Source: Folioceros fuciformis
Lineage: Eukaryota > Anthocerotophyta > Anthocerotopsida > Anthocerotales
Assembly (NCBI GenBank): GCA_049999805.1
Contig: JBNGIO010006112.1
Span: 68,807 to 92,014, forward strand
DNA: 23,208 nucleotides
Reading direction: 5' to 3'
The notes under the pieces are model-generated. The model had not been told where the DNA came from. It was given only the letters and a program-made list of their open reading frames with translations, and made no database searches. The translations under genes were made by a program, and so were the position numbers. This document shows positions 1 to 8,560 of the stretch, piece by piece (position 1 is the first letter of the stretch; the number at the start of each line of letters is the position of its first letter).

Positions 1-300
1 ATAAAATAAAAAAATATTACCAAAATTAATTATGTACATACAAGACAGTTAGAATCTTGTAAGAAAATAAAGCTTCTATTTTTGAAGAAAAAGCCAAAAA
101 AAGATAAAGAAAGCTATCCATGGAGCAAGTGTAGTGAAGTACTAAAAAATGATTTTTTTATTCATTTGGAGGACTCGATATGGAAGAAAAAGTATTGTAT
201 GGAGATGATATATTTTTAGGATGGGGAGGTGTAGCACTGGTAATAGTAGAAGTACTGTATGTTCCTAGGAGTGGGCAAAATTTATTATACCGAGGGAGGG
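1..300 (+). mobile_element. AT-rich segment with a probable Ty1/copia pol fragment
   Basis: The first 300 bases are strongly AT-rich and unlike the rest of the window. The frame open from about 153 to 461 reads VLYGDD, then GWGGVALV, then VLYVPRSGQNLL at about 195-290. This resembles the end of the copia protease and start of the pre-integrase region, where the family pattern is roughly G-D-D, G-x-G-x-V, then V-L-Y-V-P-x-L-x-x-N-L. The homology is from memory and covers only about 40 residues. No long terminal repeat, integrase or reverse transcriptase is visible inside the window, so this is at best an old relic or the edge of an element lying to the left. After about 300 the composition changes to that of the neighbouring gene. 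Confidence 0.35.
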
Positions 301-624
301 AGGGAGAGATGGAAACCCAAGCCATTCAGTATAGACGGGTAGCCGGTGGATATGATGAACGTAATAAGTCGACGAAGTGTGAACGAGGTGTGCGTAAATC
401 AGAGGCTGAGCGGAGGGGCCAGGAAGGCCAGTCGCCACAAGCAACGCCTGGCCAGTCGTGAAGGGAAGGCCTGCGCGAGGTGTAAAGCGTCTTGTGGAGG
501 CGCTCTTGCTTGGTGATTGGGCTGTTAGGTTGCTTCTGATGTGACCTAGAGACACACGGGCGTGGGTTTGCACTCCGCTGCGGCATCCTGCCCCGGATCT
601 GAGCAAGCGGCTGGCGTCACGATC
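301..624 (+). promoter_or_regulatory. Upstream and 5' UTR region of the WNK kinase gene
   Basis: This stretch lies between the AT-rich segment and the kinase start codon. It contains a short GGGA repeat at 294-307 and has mixed composition. I could not place a TATA box or a transcription start. Frames open here continue into the kinase first exon from a non-ATG codon at 562, but the kinase family pattern and the first in-frame ATG at 625 favour untranslated leader. Confidence 0.3.
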
Positions 625-3600
625 ATGGAAACCAAAGCGGATGAGGATAGCGGGTTGTCCGATCCACCTGCAAATCGGGATCCCGATGGCGACGACTCCG
701 ACTTTGCGGAAGTCGATCCCACAGGCAGATACGGGCGGGTAAGTTGCCACGGCCTAGGATTTTGCTCCTGCTCCGCTTGCTTTNNNNNNNNNNNNNNNNN
801 NNNNNNNNNNNNNNNNNNNNNNNNNNNNNNNNNNNNNNNNNNNNNNNNNNNNNNNNNNNNNNNNNNNNNNNNNNNNNNNNNNNGTGATTTTTCCGTCCTG
901 CCGCTGTACAATTTAGTACAGAGGTCGGTGCATGTTGCGTTGGTGTCCAGCGTGTGGAGAGGAGAGATGGGATCTCGTTTTGGAAAGGGCACAAAGAATT
1001 CTGTGTTTCGTTCACTCCTGCTCTTGTGTCGAGCTTGGTTTCCTTTTGTGGAGGATGGTGCACCCTATTTTGTCATGCGGAAACTTATGCCACCTTTCCG
1101 TTTTGCTGTTGTGGATGCAGTATGACGAAGTTCTTGGCAAGGGAGCTTTTAAGACTGTGTATCTTTCCTGCTTCGCCAACTTTTTTTTTTTTTGATTTTG
1201 TTGTTTTGAACTTGAGCTAGTGGATTGTCAATTTTGCGCGGTTGGGGTCTGGGCTGTTGATGCTTCTTTGGCGTGGGGAGTCATGTGTCAGTTGAATTGG
1301 ATGCTCGCTCAGTTGCCCTTAAATCCTCACAGCTACAGGGCATTTGATGAAGTGGACGGGATAGAGGTAGCCTGGAACCAGGTGAAAGTGCAAGATGTTT
1401 TGCAGAGTTCTGAGGACTTGGAGCGGTTGTATTCCGAAGTGCACCTGCTGAAGACCTTGAAACACAAGAATATCATAAAGTTCTACAATTCTTGGGTGGA
1501 TACAAAGACGAAGAATGTCAACTTCATCACCGAGATTTTCACGTCAGGGACTCTGAGGCAGTATGTGTTTCGTTGCCCATTCGTTTGCTTGCCCTGTCCG
1601 CTTACCTGTTGCTCGAGGGTTCCAGCAGTTCACACTATGTGTTGTGTTGGACCTCAGGTATCGTAAGAGGCATAAGCACGTGGATATCAAGGCTGTAAAA
1701 AATTGGTCGAGGCAAATTCTTCGGGGTCTTCTGTACCTGCACAGTCATGATCCGCCCATCATTCATCGGGATTTGAAGTGTGATAATATTTTTGTGAATG
1801 GGAACCAAGGAGAGGTCAAAATTGGTGATCTTGGCTTGGCGGCCATTCTGCGCCAGGCACATGCAGCGCACAGCGTCATTGGTAAGAGCTTCTTGATGAG
1901 GTAGAATTTCAGGGCATGTTTGCAGTCAAGGGTTTACGTGAAGAGGATTAGTAACCGATGTCTGATGGCTGCAGGCACTCCTGAATTCATGGCTCCTGAG
2001 CTTTACGAGGAAGAATACAATGAGCTAGTAGACATCTATTCATTTGGCATGTGCCTGCTGGAGATGGTCACGTTTGAGTATCCATATAGTGAGTGCACTA
2101 ATGCTGCTCAAATATACAAGAAAGTGACCTCGGCAAGTGCCTCTGCTCCCGGCCGTTTGTTGTCTCTAGTGTCATGGGCACGTCCAGCTTCTAGCTGGTT
2201 GCGCTCTTCCAGCTGTTCTGACTGCTGCTGCTTCTACCGGTGTACAGGGCAAAAAGCCAGCAGCTTTGGAGAAGATAAAAGACCCTGATGTCAAAGCTTT
2301 TGTAGAGAAGTGTCTTGCCACAGCCTCGCGCAGGCTTCCAGCTCGAGAGTTGTTGATGGATCCATTCTTGCTGTGCGAGGGTGACCGAGAAGCCATAGAG
2401 TGTGTCCCTTCACTGTCCCGATGTAGGTCCGGAGCGGATGATATGGACGAGCTTGGAGTCATTTCAGAGGACCACAGCTACAGGTTAAGTGCAACCTCAG
2501 GGTGGAAAGAGAGGCTGTCCGAGAGTGAATCACGAGGGAAAGGGAAGGTGGTGGCAGACACAGAAAAAATTAGTAATGGTTCAAGCAAGTTAATAGGTGG
2601 TCAGGTTGGGGATTCCGAAGGTGAAGATGATCCCCTTCTTGGGAGACGGCAGCCAGTAACCGCAAAAGGAGGTAAGGAGGATCGTCCAAGGAGAAGCAGG
2701 GATTTCAGGGTGAAAGGCAAAAGGAGGGATGATGATACTATTTTTCTTCGACTTCGGATTGCAGACCCCGAAGGTAGGCCTTTCTCCTCCTTATTTTCTC
2801 TGAACAATGCTGTGAATGTGTGAAAGCCCTGGGGCTGTGCTTTCCTGCTTGATGTGCTGTGGATTGTTTGTCTGAAGCCGCAAGTGTGTACTTGCATGTG
2901 TCCTCATCTAACGCGAATCAATCGTCACACAGCGCATTATGTCCTCTCGCTGATGACGTCAGGAATTTTTGCGAGTGATTATCAACTGAAGTGCACATCT
3001 TGCGTCCATTCCAGGGCATATCCGCAACATTCATTTCCCTTTTGATGTGGAGGCAGATACAGCGATGAGTGTCGCAACTGAGATGCTGGAAGAGCTTGAT
3101 CTTTCTGATCAAGATGTAACGACAATTGCTGAAATGATTGATGCTGAGATTTTAGCCCTTGTACCCGAATGGAAACCGGGGGTTGCTTGTGATGAAACTA
3201 GTCCTCTTGATGCGGAAACATCTTACGACAGCAGGAGGGAATCACCTGTGAATGCAGTTGGCTTCTCCAAGGCCAGATTTGATTTTGACCCAATGACCAC
3301 GATCTCCTCAGAGGGGTCCCTTGTTGACCGGCTCCCTGTGAACCGCAAGTTGAGGTCTCACTCACCCAGAGTGGGTGCGTTGAGTGCGGGCTCACCTCCG
3401 AGGGGGGAGGCAACAATGCATGGAAGGTTTGAGGAAATCACCTACCACCCTCGTGGGCCAGATCACTCCTGGCGTCACTCAGACGCCTCTCCTGTCTTTT
3501 CCAGTGACTTGTCTGATGCGCAGGAGGGTGGATCGGATGTGGGAGGGGGATACATGTCTCCAGAGAGCAGCTCCAATGCCGAATCTTCTTGGCAAGTGAG

Positions 3601-4327
3601 CCGTGCCCGTGGAGGTGGGGAGTTTGATCAGGATTCTGGTGGGAACATTTCCAGGTCTAGGGACCATGCTGAGAAGAGTGCCTTCAACGATCTCGTTGAG
3701 TTGAGGAGAAATGCTGGTTATGGCAAGTACGCTCACGAAACATGGGCAGAGGTTGCACTGGGTAGCAGAGGCGCAGGAAATAGCGAAGAAGGTGATGATG
3801 AGGATGGACACGAGCAGCATGAAGATGATGCACGGTCCTTTACCGGTCATTCCGCATCTAATTCAGATGCTGACAAGGGAGATCTGGCAGACCGCGAATT
3901 AATTCTGTTGGCTCTCAAGCAGGAGCAGGAGATGAGGGAGATGCAATGGAGACATAAACAGGCGCTCCGTGACTTGAAGGCTCGGATCCAGCGGAAAGAG
4001 ACTAGTTCTGAAGAGCTCCGAAGAGATTCCTGTGGGAACGTAGGTTCTTCATCCCCTGATAGGTTGGTCGCCCATGGTACCGGCAGACGACACAATCATG
4101 AGGCTGGCTCCAATGGGTTCCTGCCAGGTGACTTGGGCACTGCCTCACCCTCCAGCCATCGGGGGGTCTACTCCAAGCTCTTCAATGGGAAGAAGTCGAC
4201 GGATGAATCAGAGGAGTCCGATAGGTTATCCTTAAAAGAGATCGCAGCTGCTTTTGCAGAGGTGAAGACTGTGAGCGACGAGAGTACCGGTTCACTGAAT
4301 GCTGGGGGTGATGGTCTTGTACACTAG
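625..4327 (+). CDS. WNK: WNK (with-no-lysine) serine/threonine protein kinase, 7 exons, 866 aa
   Basis: Exons are 625-738, 1121-1158, 1333-1560, 1658-1881, 1975-2132, 2248-2773 and 3015-4327. The coding total is 2601 nt, an intact frame. Residues 29-38 ([10 protein letters not shown]) begin the plant WNK signature. The kinase domain spans about 38-295. Its glycine loop GKGAFK supplies the ATP-binding lysine (K49), and the usual beta-3 lysine is replaced in VAWNQ, which defines the family. The catalytic loop HRDLKCDN is at 163-170, DLG at 184-186 and GTPEFMAPE follows. An OSR1_C-like domain lies at about 415-485 ([13 protein letters not shown], then HIRNIHFPF), and a charged coiled coil at about 722-758 in a Ser-rich tail. 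Plant WNKs act in signalling linked to ion balance, flowering time, the clock and osmotic stress; the substrate of this member is unknown. ATG 625 is the first in-frame ATG, and residue count around each junction matches the family. Intron 5 uses a GC donor, and intron 1 holds a sequence gap. Confidence 0.93.
784..883. other. Assembly gap of 100 N
   Basis: Exactly 100 unknown bases lie inside intron 1 of the WNK gene (739-1120). A round length of 100 is the usual placeholder for a gap of unknown size, so the true intron length is not known. The coding frame is unaffected, because exon 1 ends at 738 and exon 2 starts at 1121. Confidence 0.98.
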
Positions 4328-4973
4328 CAGAAATTTGAGTAGTCAAGTGGTAGGCAGTGAGGGGTTGAAGGGTCCCGTGATCTAACGTGGCCCGTAGCAA
4401 AGAGGTTTGTTTGGGCCTTTGTTGCTGATCCGGGATCAAGCCCCCACATCTAACCTGCACCTAAGCTCGTTAGGTTTAGATTGTGACGTCGGGGACATCT
4501 TGTGTTGCAGGTGGAGGAAACTCTGTTGGTAGGTGTGGCTGACGTTTTCTCTGTACCAAGTCAACACCTAGGGGTTCCAACAGATTTCCAATTTTCCGAT
4601 TCTCGCCGCCGTCGCCCAGTGTCATTAACTCATTTGCTTTTTATTTTTTTCCCCGCTTTGTGTCCTTTGTAGTCATACTCGTCCGCACGTACGAGAGCAG
4701 CAAGTATAATTATTTTTTTGCGCTTTCGGTTTGGTCGGTCAGTGGTTGACACGGTTTGCTTTTGATTTGAAGTTCGCTGTCGTGACATTTATAGTTCAGG
4801 TACCCCTGAAAACTTGTAGGAAGAGCATGGGAAGTGGATCAATCAACCCTTTGTAATGATACACATGTACAATACAACCTTGAATGCTAGATTAAGAAGA
4901 GTGGGTGGTGTGGGGCCAGCCGGCTGGAAAGGTGGAGAAAAGTGAGACGGGATGGGAAAGGAGGAGGAGAATA
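4328..4973. other. Shared 3' flank of two convergent genes
   Basis: This region lies between the stop codons of the WNK gene (+) and the NPH3-like gene (-) and should contain both 3' UTRs. It is T-rich around 4637-4660 and 4705-4720 on the plus strand. I see no open frame with family resemblance and no tRNA. The polyadenylation sites cannot be placed reliably. Overlap of the two 3' ends is possible at this spacing of 646 bp. Confidence 0.5.
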
Positions 4974-7076
4974 TCAGGAGATGGAATGCCGCCTCCTCCT
5001 CTTGGTCAAATCAGGGGTCTGCGGATTCTTTTGCGCAGAAGAATCCTTGGGCGCCCTTCCAAAAGGATTGAGTTTACCAAGCTTTTTCGTCACGGAAGAG
5101 ACGAATCTCTGAGCCGACCCGGATTTCTCCATATCTTGTTTCATGTTCACATGCTCCTTCTCCAGATCTGTCAAGCGCATCCGCATCCTGGCGATCTCCA
5201 GCTTCAGCTCCCTGTTCTCTCTTCGCACAGACGAGTAATTATCCCGCGGCGAGATGGCCGCACTCAGCGCCCCGCTGCTGATCCTTTGAGAGTACTGGCT
5301 AGCGGCGTGCTCCCCGTCCGTGAAGGAGCCCGCCATGGCCGTCCTCAGTCTCAGCTGCTCGAAGTAGAGCACCTGGACCACAACCTGCACGGGCAGACGC
5401 TCGTTCTGCGCTGCGTGCGTGCACGCCTCCTGAGACAGCTTCTGGCAATCCATGAGCTTGCACAGCTTTTTCCTCTCCATTTCCGACAGCGCCGGGTGAG
5501 CCTGCGGACAGGACAGAGCAGGACAGGACACGACAGTCGGGGACTCCATCGTCAGCAATCCGGCACATGGCATTCTTGGAACCCTAGCCTAGCATGCTGC
5601 TGCCATGTCACGCACGTACGTACCTTGAGGTAAATGTCGATGGCTCTGTAGAGGCCGTCGTCCACGACTCTGGCGTACTCGGGGAGCAACTCAGCCAGGG
5701 ACACGAACTTGGAGAGCTTGAGGTTTGCATCGGGGGCGATCTCAGCCAGGTAAGAGTCGACGAGCTTGGCCACCTTCATGACAGCGCTCTGGGAGGGAGA
5801 GGAGCTCATGTTGGAGTCGGACTCGTACATGAGCTGCGAGTCCTGGATGTCGTCGCCGTCCTCCTGCTGCAGGAAATTTACCAGGATTCGGTGCACGATA
5901 TCCACATCGAAGAGCGTGTCCCCGGTGTAGGAGAAGGAGGGAATGAGCAGGTCATCCAGCGTTGCCTGCTCCAGCTGCATCCCGATCCGCTTTTCCAGGT
6001 CCAGCCTACACGCAATGGTGGTGTCCAAAATAATGGCGGTCCTGAGCAGCCCGAAGAGGAAGCTGCAGGAAGCCGTGTTCTTCTCGGGAGGAAGCAGGCT
6101 GACGATCGTCTCCACCAGCACCCGCTGCTCGTGCTCCATGGCCGTGGCGCTGTCATGCACCTTCATCTTCCTGGGTCCGACCCCAGCCCCGGACTGCTTC
6201 CTGTTGAGCCCCTTGAGCGAGCGGTGCGCATAGTGCATCAAGGCCCCGCCAATGCTCTCATAGCGCAGCCCGCGTGAACGCATCGCCGCCAGAACTCTCT
6301 GGTACAGGTCGATGCGCAGCACGGAGAGATCCTCTGCCCACCAGTCGATGAGCGAGAGCTTGCTGGTGCCGTTGTTGAAACTCAGCTTCTGCACGTTGTC
6401 GGAGCGACCTGAGCCGGAAGAGTTGTTGTGGTCTGTGCCTCCCCCGCCCCCTGCCCGGGCCAGGCTGGAGGCGATCTGCTCCCTGCACGCCTTACTGGCA
6501 GCAGCGTCGATGCAGCGCTGCACGATCCGGAGATCCTCCGCCATGGGCAGCAGATTCTCGCACTGGTGCAGTACCGCAACAGAGTCCGCCAGGTTTTGCA
6601 GCACCACCTCCTGCAGAAAGGCCTCTGTTCTGGACACGAGGTTGCTGTCTCCGTAGTCGTCCGTCATCTCCAGTGCCTCCGCCACGCACCGCAAAACAGC
6701 CACGTTCACCGTGGTGATCTCGAAGTTAACGCCGTAGCAGAACTTGGCCGCCAGCTCGAAGGCTTCCGCCCCGCCCGGCACATCCTTGAGCTCCAGCCGC
6801 CCGGGGTCCGTCGACTCCCGAGCCTCCGCCGCCATCTTCCGTATTCTCCCGCTCCTGGACACGAGCGGGAACTGCAGCCACCACCAGGAACAACACCACA
6901 GCTCCGCATTGGTATCTTCACTCACCGACCATTGCTCGCTTCCGCAAGCCAACAAAAAGGGAAGCGATAATCTCTCCTCCTTCCCATCCTCTCTTTACCT
7001 TGTGGAGAGCGAAGGTGGTGCCTTCCACGTCCACCACAACGTCGCTGGGAACATCGCTGGTGAAAGCCCTGCGCAT
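4974..7076 (-). CDS. BTB/NPH3 domain protein (NPH3/RPT2-like phototropic signalling adaptor), 3 exons, 617 aa
   Basis: Minus-strand exons are 7076-6999, 6871-5624 and 5501-4974, all joined in phase 0 with GT-AG introns. Residues 1 to about 95 form a BTB domain (SDVVVDVEG, then [12 protein letters not shown], then [12 protein letters not shown]), the substrate-adaptor part of a CUL3 ubiquitin ligase. The NPH3 domain spans about 202-494, from [18 protein letters not shown] to [19 protein letters not shown] coiled coil follows at about 533-570 ([20 protein letters not shown]). The protein ends RRRRHSIS, like the 14-3-3-binding tail of Arabidopsis NPH3. The family works at the plasma membrane with phototropin photoreceptors in phototropism, leaf positioning and chloroplast movement. 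The first exon gives only seven residues before the BTB core, shorter than usual. In-frame TAA lies just upstream, so either this ATG is used or an upstream coding exon was missed. I cannot say whether it is NPH3, RPT2 or another clade member. Confidence 0.92.
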
Positions 7077-7682
7077 CCATTAAACACGACATGAAACCAC
7101 ACTCTTCCTCAGTCACCTACCCCTGATGTCGCAACATGCCACAGCAACCCACGCCTTACACCATTCCACGGCAGCAAGCAGTGTAGGAAGGAGGGACGGA
7201 AGGCGAAGGTGAGGAGGGAAACAGAAATTGGAAAGGACAAGCTTGGCGTGGAGAAAAGAAGCAGAGGGCAGCCAGATGGACAAACAAAAAGGGTATTCCA
7301 TCCCACATTCCCTTGCACTCCATAGCATTCCAGTCCAGTCCAGGCCCAGAGCAGTCCAGTCCACCGCAGGGCGCAGGGAATAATACCCACCACTCGCTAG
7401 GGCGTTTCATGGCGAAGCTGGAACGAGAGCTGCGATGCTTGAGAGGTGGAAGCTTATCATGCGAAGCCCTGGGGGCCACCGCCATAACGGCGAGGGGGGG
7501 CGAGCGGGCGGAGGCAGAGGAGGAGGGAGAGGAGCTGCATCCACTGAGGGGAAGCAAGGGCAAGGGTAGGACTGGGTGGCCGAGATCCCAAAGCCGCGGC
7601 CGTGCAGCGGGCAGCCGAGGACACCAGGTTGCGTTAGTGTGTGCCTTGTGCCCTGGACGAAAGACCTGCCTGGATCGGATGC

Positions 7683-7722
7683 GAGAGAGAGAGACAGAGA
7701 GACAGAGACAGAGAGAGAGAAA
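7683..7722. repeat. GA/CT microsatellite
   Basis: An imperfect run of GA dinucleotides interrupted by ACAGAGAG units. On the minus strand, in the sense of the NPH3-like gene, it is a CT tract. Such tracts are frequent in plant 5' UTRs and core promoters and vary in length between individuals. Confidence 0.85.
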
Positions 7723-7822
7723 GGGAGCGCCCTGGCGAGGGGAAGGAAGAGACAAACCAAGCGAAGAAGGACATGAAGGAGGGGAAGAAAGTTGAGATTA
7801 TTACAGGGTAGACTGCCTTCTT

Positions 7823-7844
7823 GTGCTGCTGCTGTTGCTGCTGA
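7823..7844. repeat. Short CTG/CAG trinucleotide repeat
   Basis: A run of CTG triplets with one TTG interruption lies in the noncoding flank of the NPH3-like gene. It is short and lies outside any supported coding exon. Confidence 0.7.
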
Positions 7845-8017
7845 TGGCCTCGCCTGACGAGGAGGATAGAGCTGTGCTGGGACTGGCCTGCACTGCGCTG
7901 CACGCACTGTGATGCAGCTGCAGACGGGTAGACTGGCAAACGGCTAATGCTCACGACTACAGTACATCATCAAACGCAACACCAAGGAAAGCGTAGCTGG
8001 CTTGGGTGGGCATGGAA

Positions 8018-8049
8018 GGGACGGGACGGGACGGGCCGGGCCGGGCCGG
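8018..8049 (+). repeat. Pentanucleotide GGGAC/GGGCC repeat with G-quadruplex potential
   Basis: Three GGGAC units are followed by three GGGCC units, so six GGG tracts sit at a regular 5-base period with 2-base loops. Four such tracts are enough to match the standard intramolecular G-quadruplex pattern. It lies about 940 bp upstream of the NPH3-like start codon, with the G-rich strand on plus. Confidence 0.8.
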
Positions 8050-8560
8050 TCCACCTTGTCCTGTCCCCGTTGTCCTGCGGTGGTCGTGGCGTGGCTTCGT
8101 GCGCGCGTTCGACGCTGGGTCGGCATGGACCACCACGACTTGTGGTGCAGGATTGCCCTAGGCTCCCTGCGGCCTGCGCCGCCCCCCCTCGCCCCGCCCG
8201 AGAAGGATGGAGATGACGCATACGAAAGTGCCTGCCCACTCTTCTGCTTGCACCCTCTTCGCTTCGCCTCGCTTCTTCTTGCAAGCTGGGGAAAAGCTAG
8301 ACAGAGAGCCTGGAGAGAGGGAGAGGAAAAAAGGAAAAACGGAGAGAGAGCACCGGCGGCTCCGCAACAACATCTCATCCGGATTTGCTTCCTCGGATTT
8401 CTCGATTTTTCTTTTCCCAGCTTCGCTCGAGCCGCCTCAGGATGAACTCTGGGGGTCCCACAGCCTCCCTGTCCACCTACCCGGTGCCTCTGTCTGTCTC
8501 ACCCACCCTCGCCTCTTTTCTTCCTCCCTGCTTCCCACCCGTCGTGCTCGTTTGTGCTAG

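Larger units (their letters stand above)
7077..8560 (-). promoter_or_regulatory. 5' flank and probable leader of the NPH3-like gene
   Basis: Nearly 1.5 kb upstream of the NPH3-like start codon is GC-rich and low in complexity. Read on the minus strand it is pyrimidine-rich, including CT and CTGT tracts at 7683-7722, a pattern common in plant 5' leaders. It also holds short CTG repeats and GGGAC/GGGCC repeats. Long open frames on both strands (for example 7156-7755 minus) reflect the base composition; none shows a domain or family motif. A 5' UTR intron is possible but could not be defined. Confidence 0.4.

Noticed and set aside
4375-4470. tRNA-like words around GATCCCGG on the minus strand
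   Set aside because: No cloverleaf with acceptor, D and anticodon arms could be formed.
4905-5633. Plus-strand open frames at 4905-5633 and 5594-6277
   Set aside because: They are antisense shadows of the well-supported NPH3-like exons, whose GC-rich third positions keep the opposite strand open.
7156-7755. Minus-strand open frame of 199 codons upstream of the NPH3-like gene
   Set aside because: Its length comes from GC-rich, pyrimidine-rich low-complexity DNA. The residues are Ser/Leu/Pro runs from the CT microsatellite.
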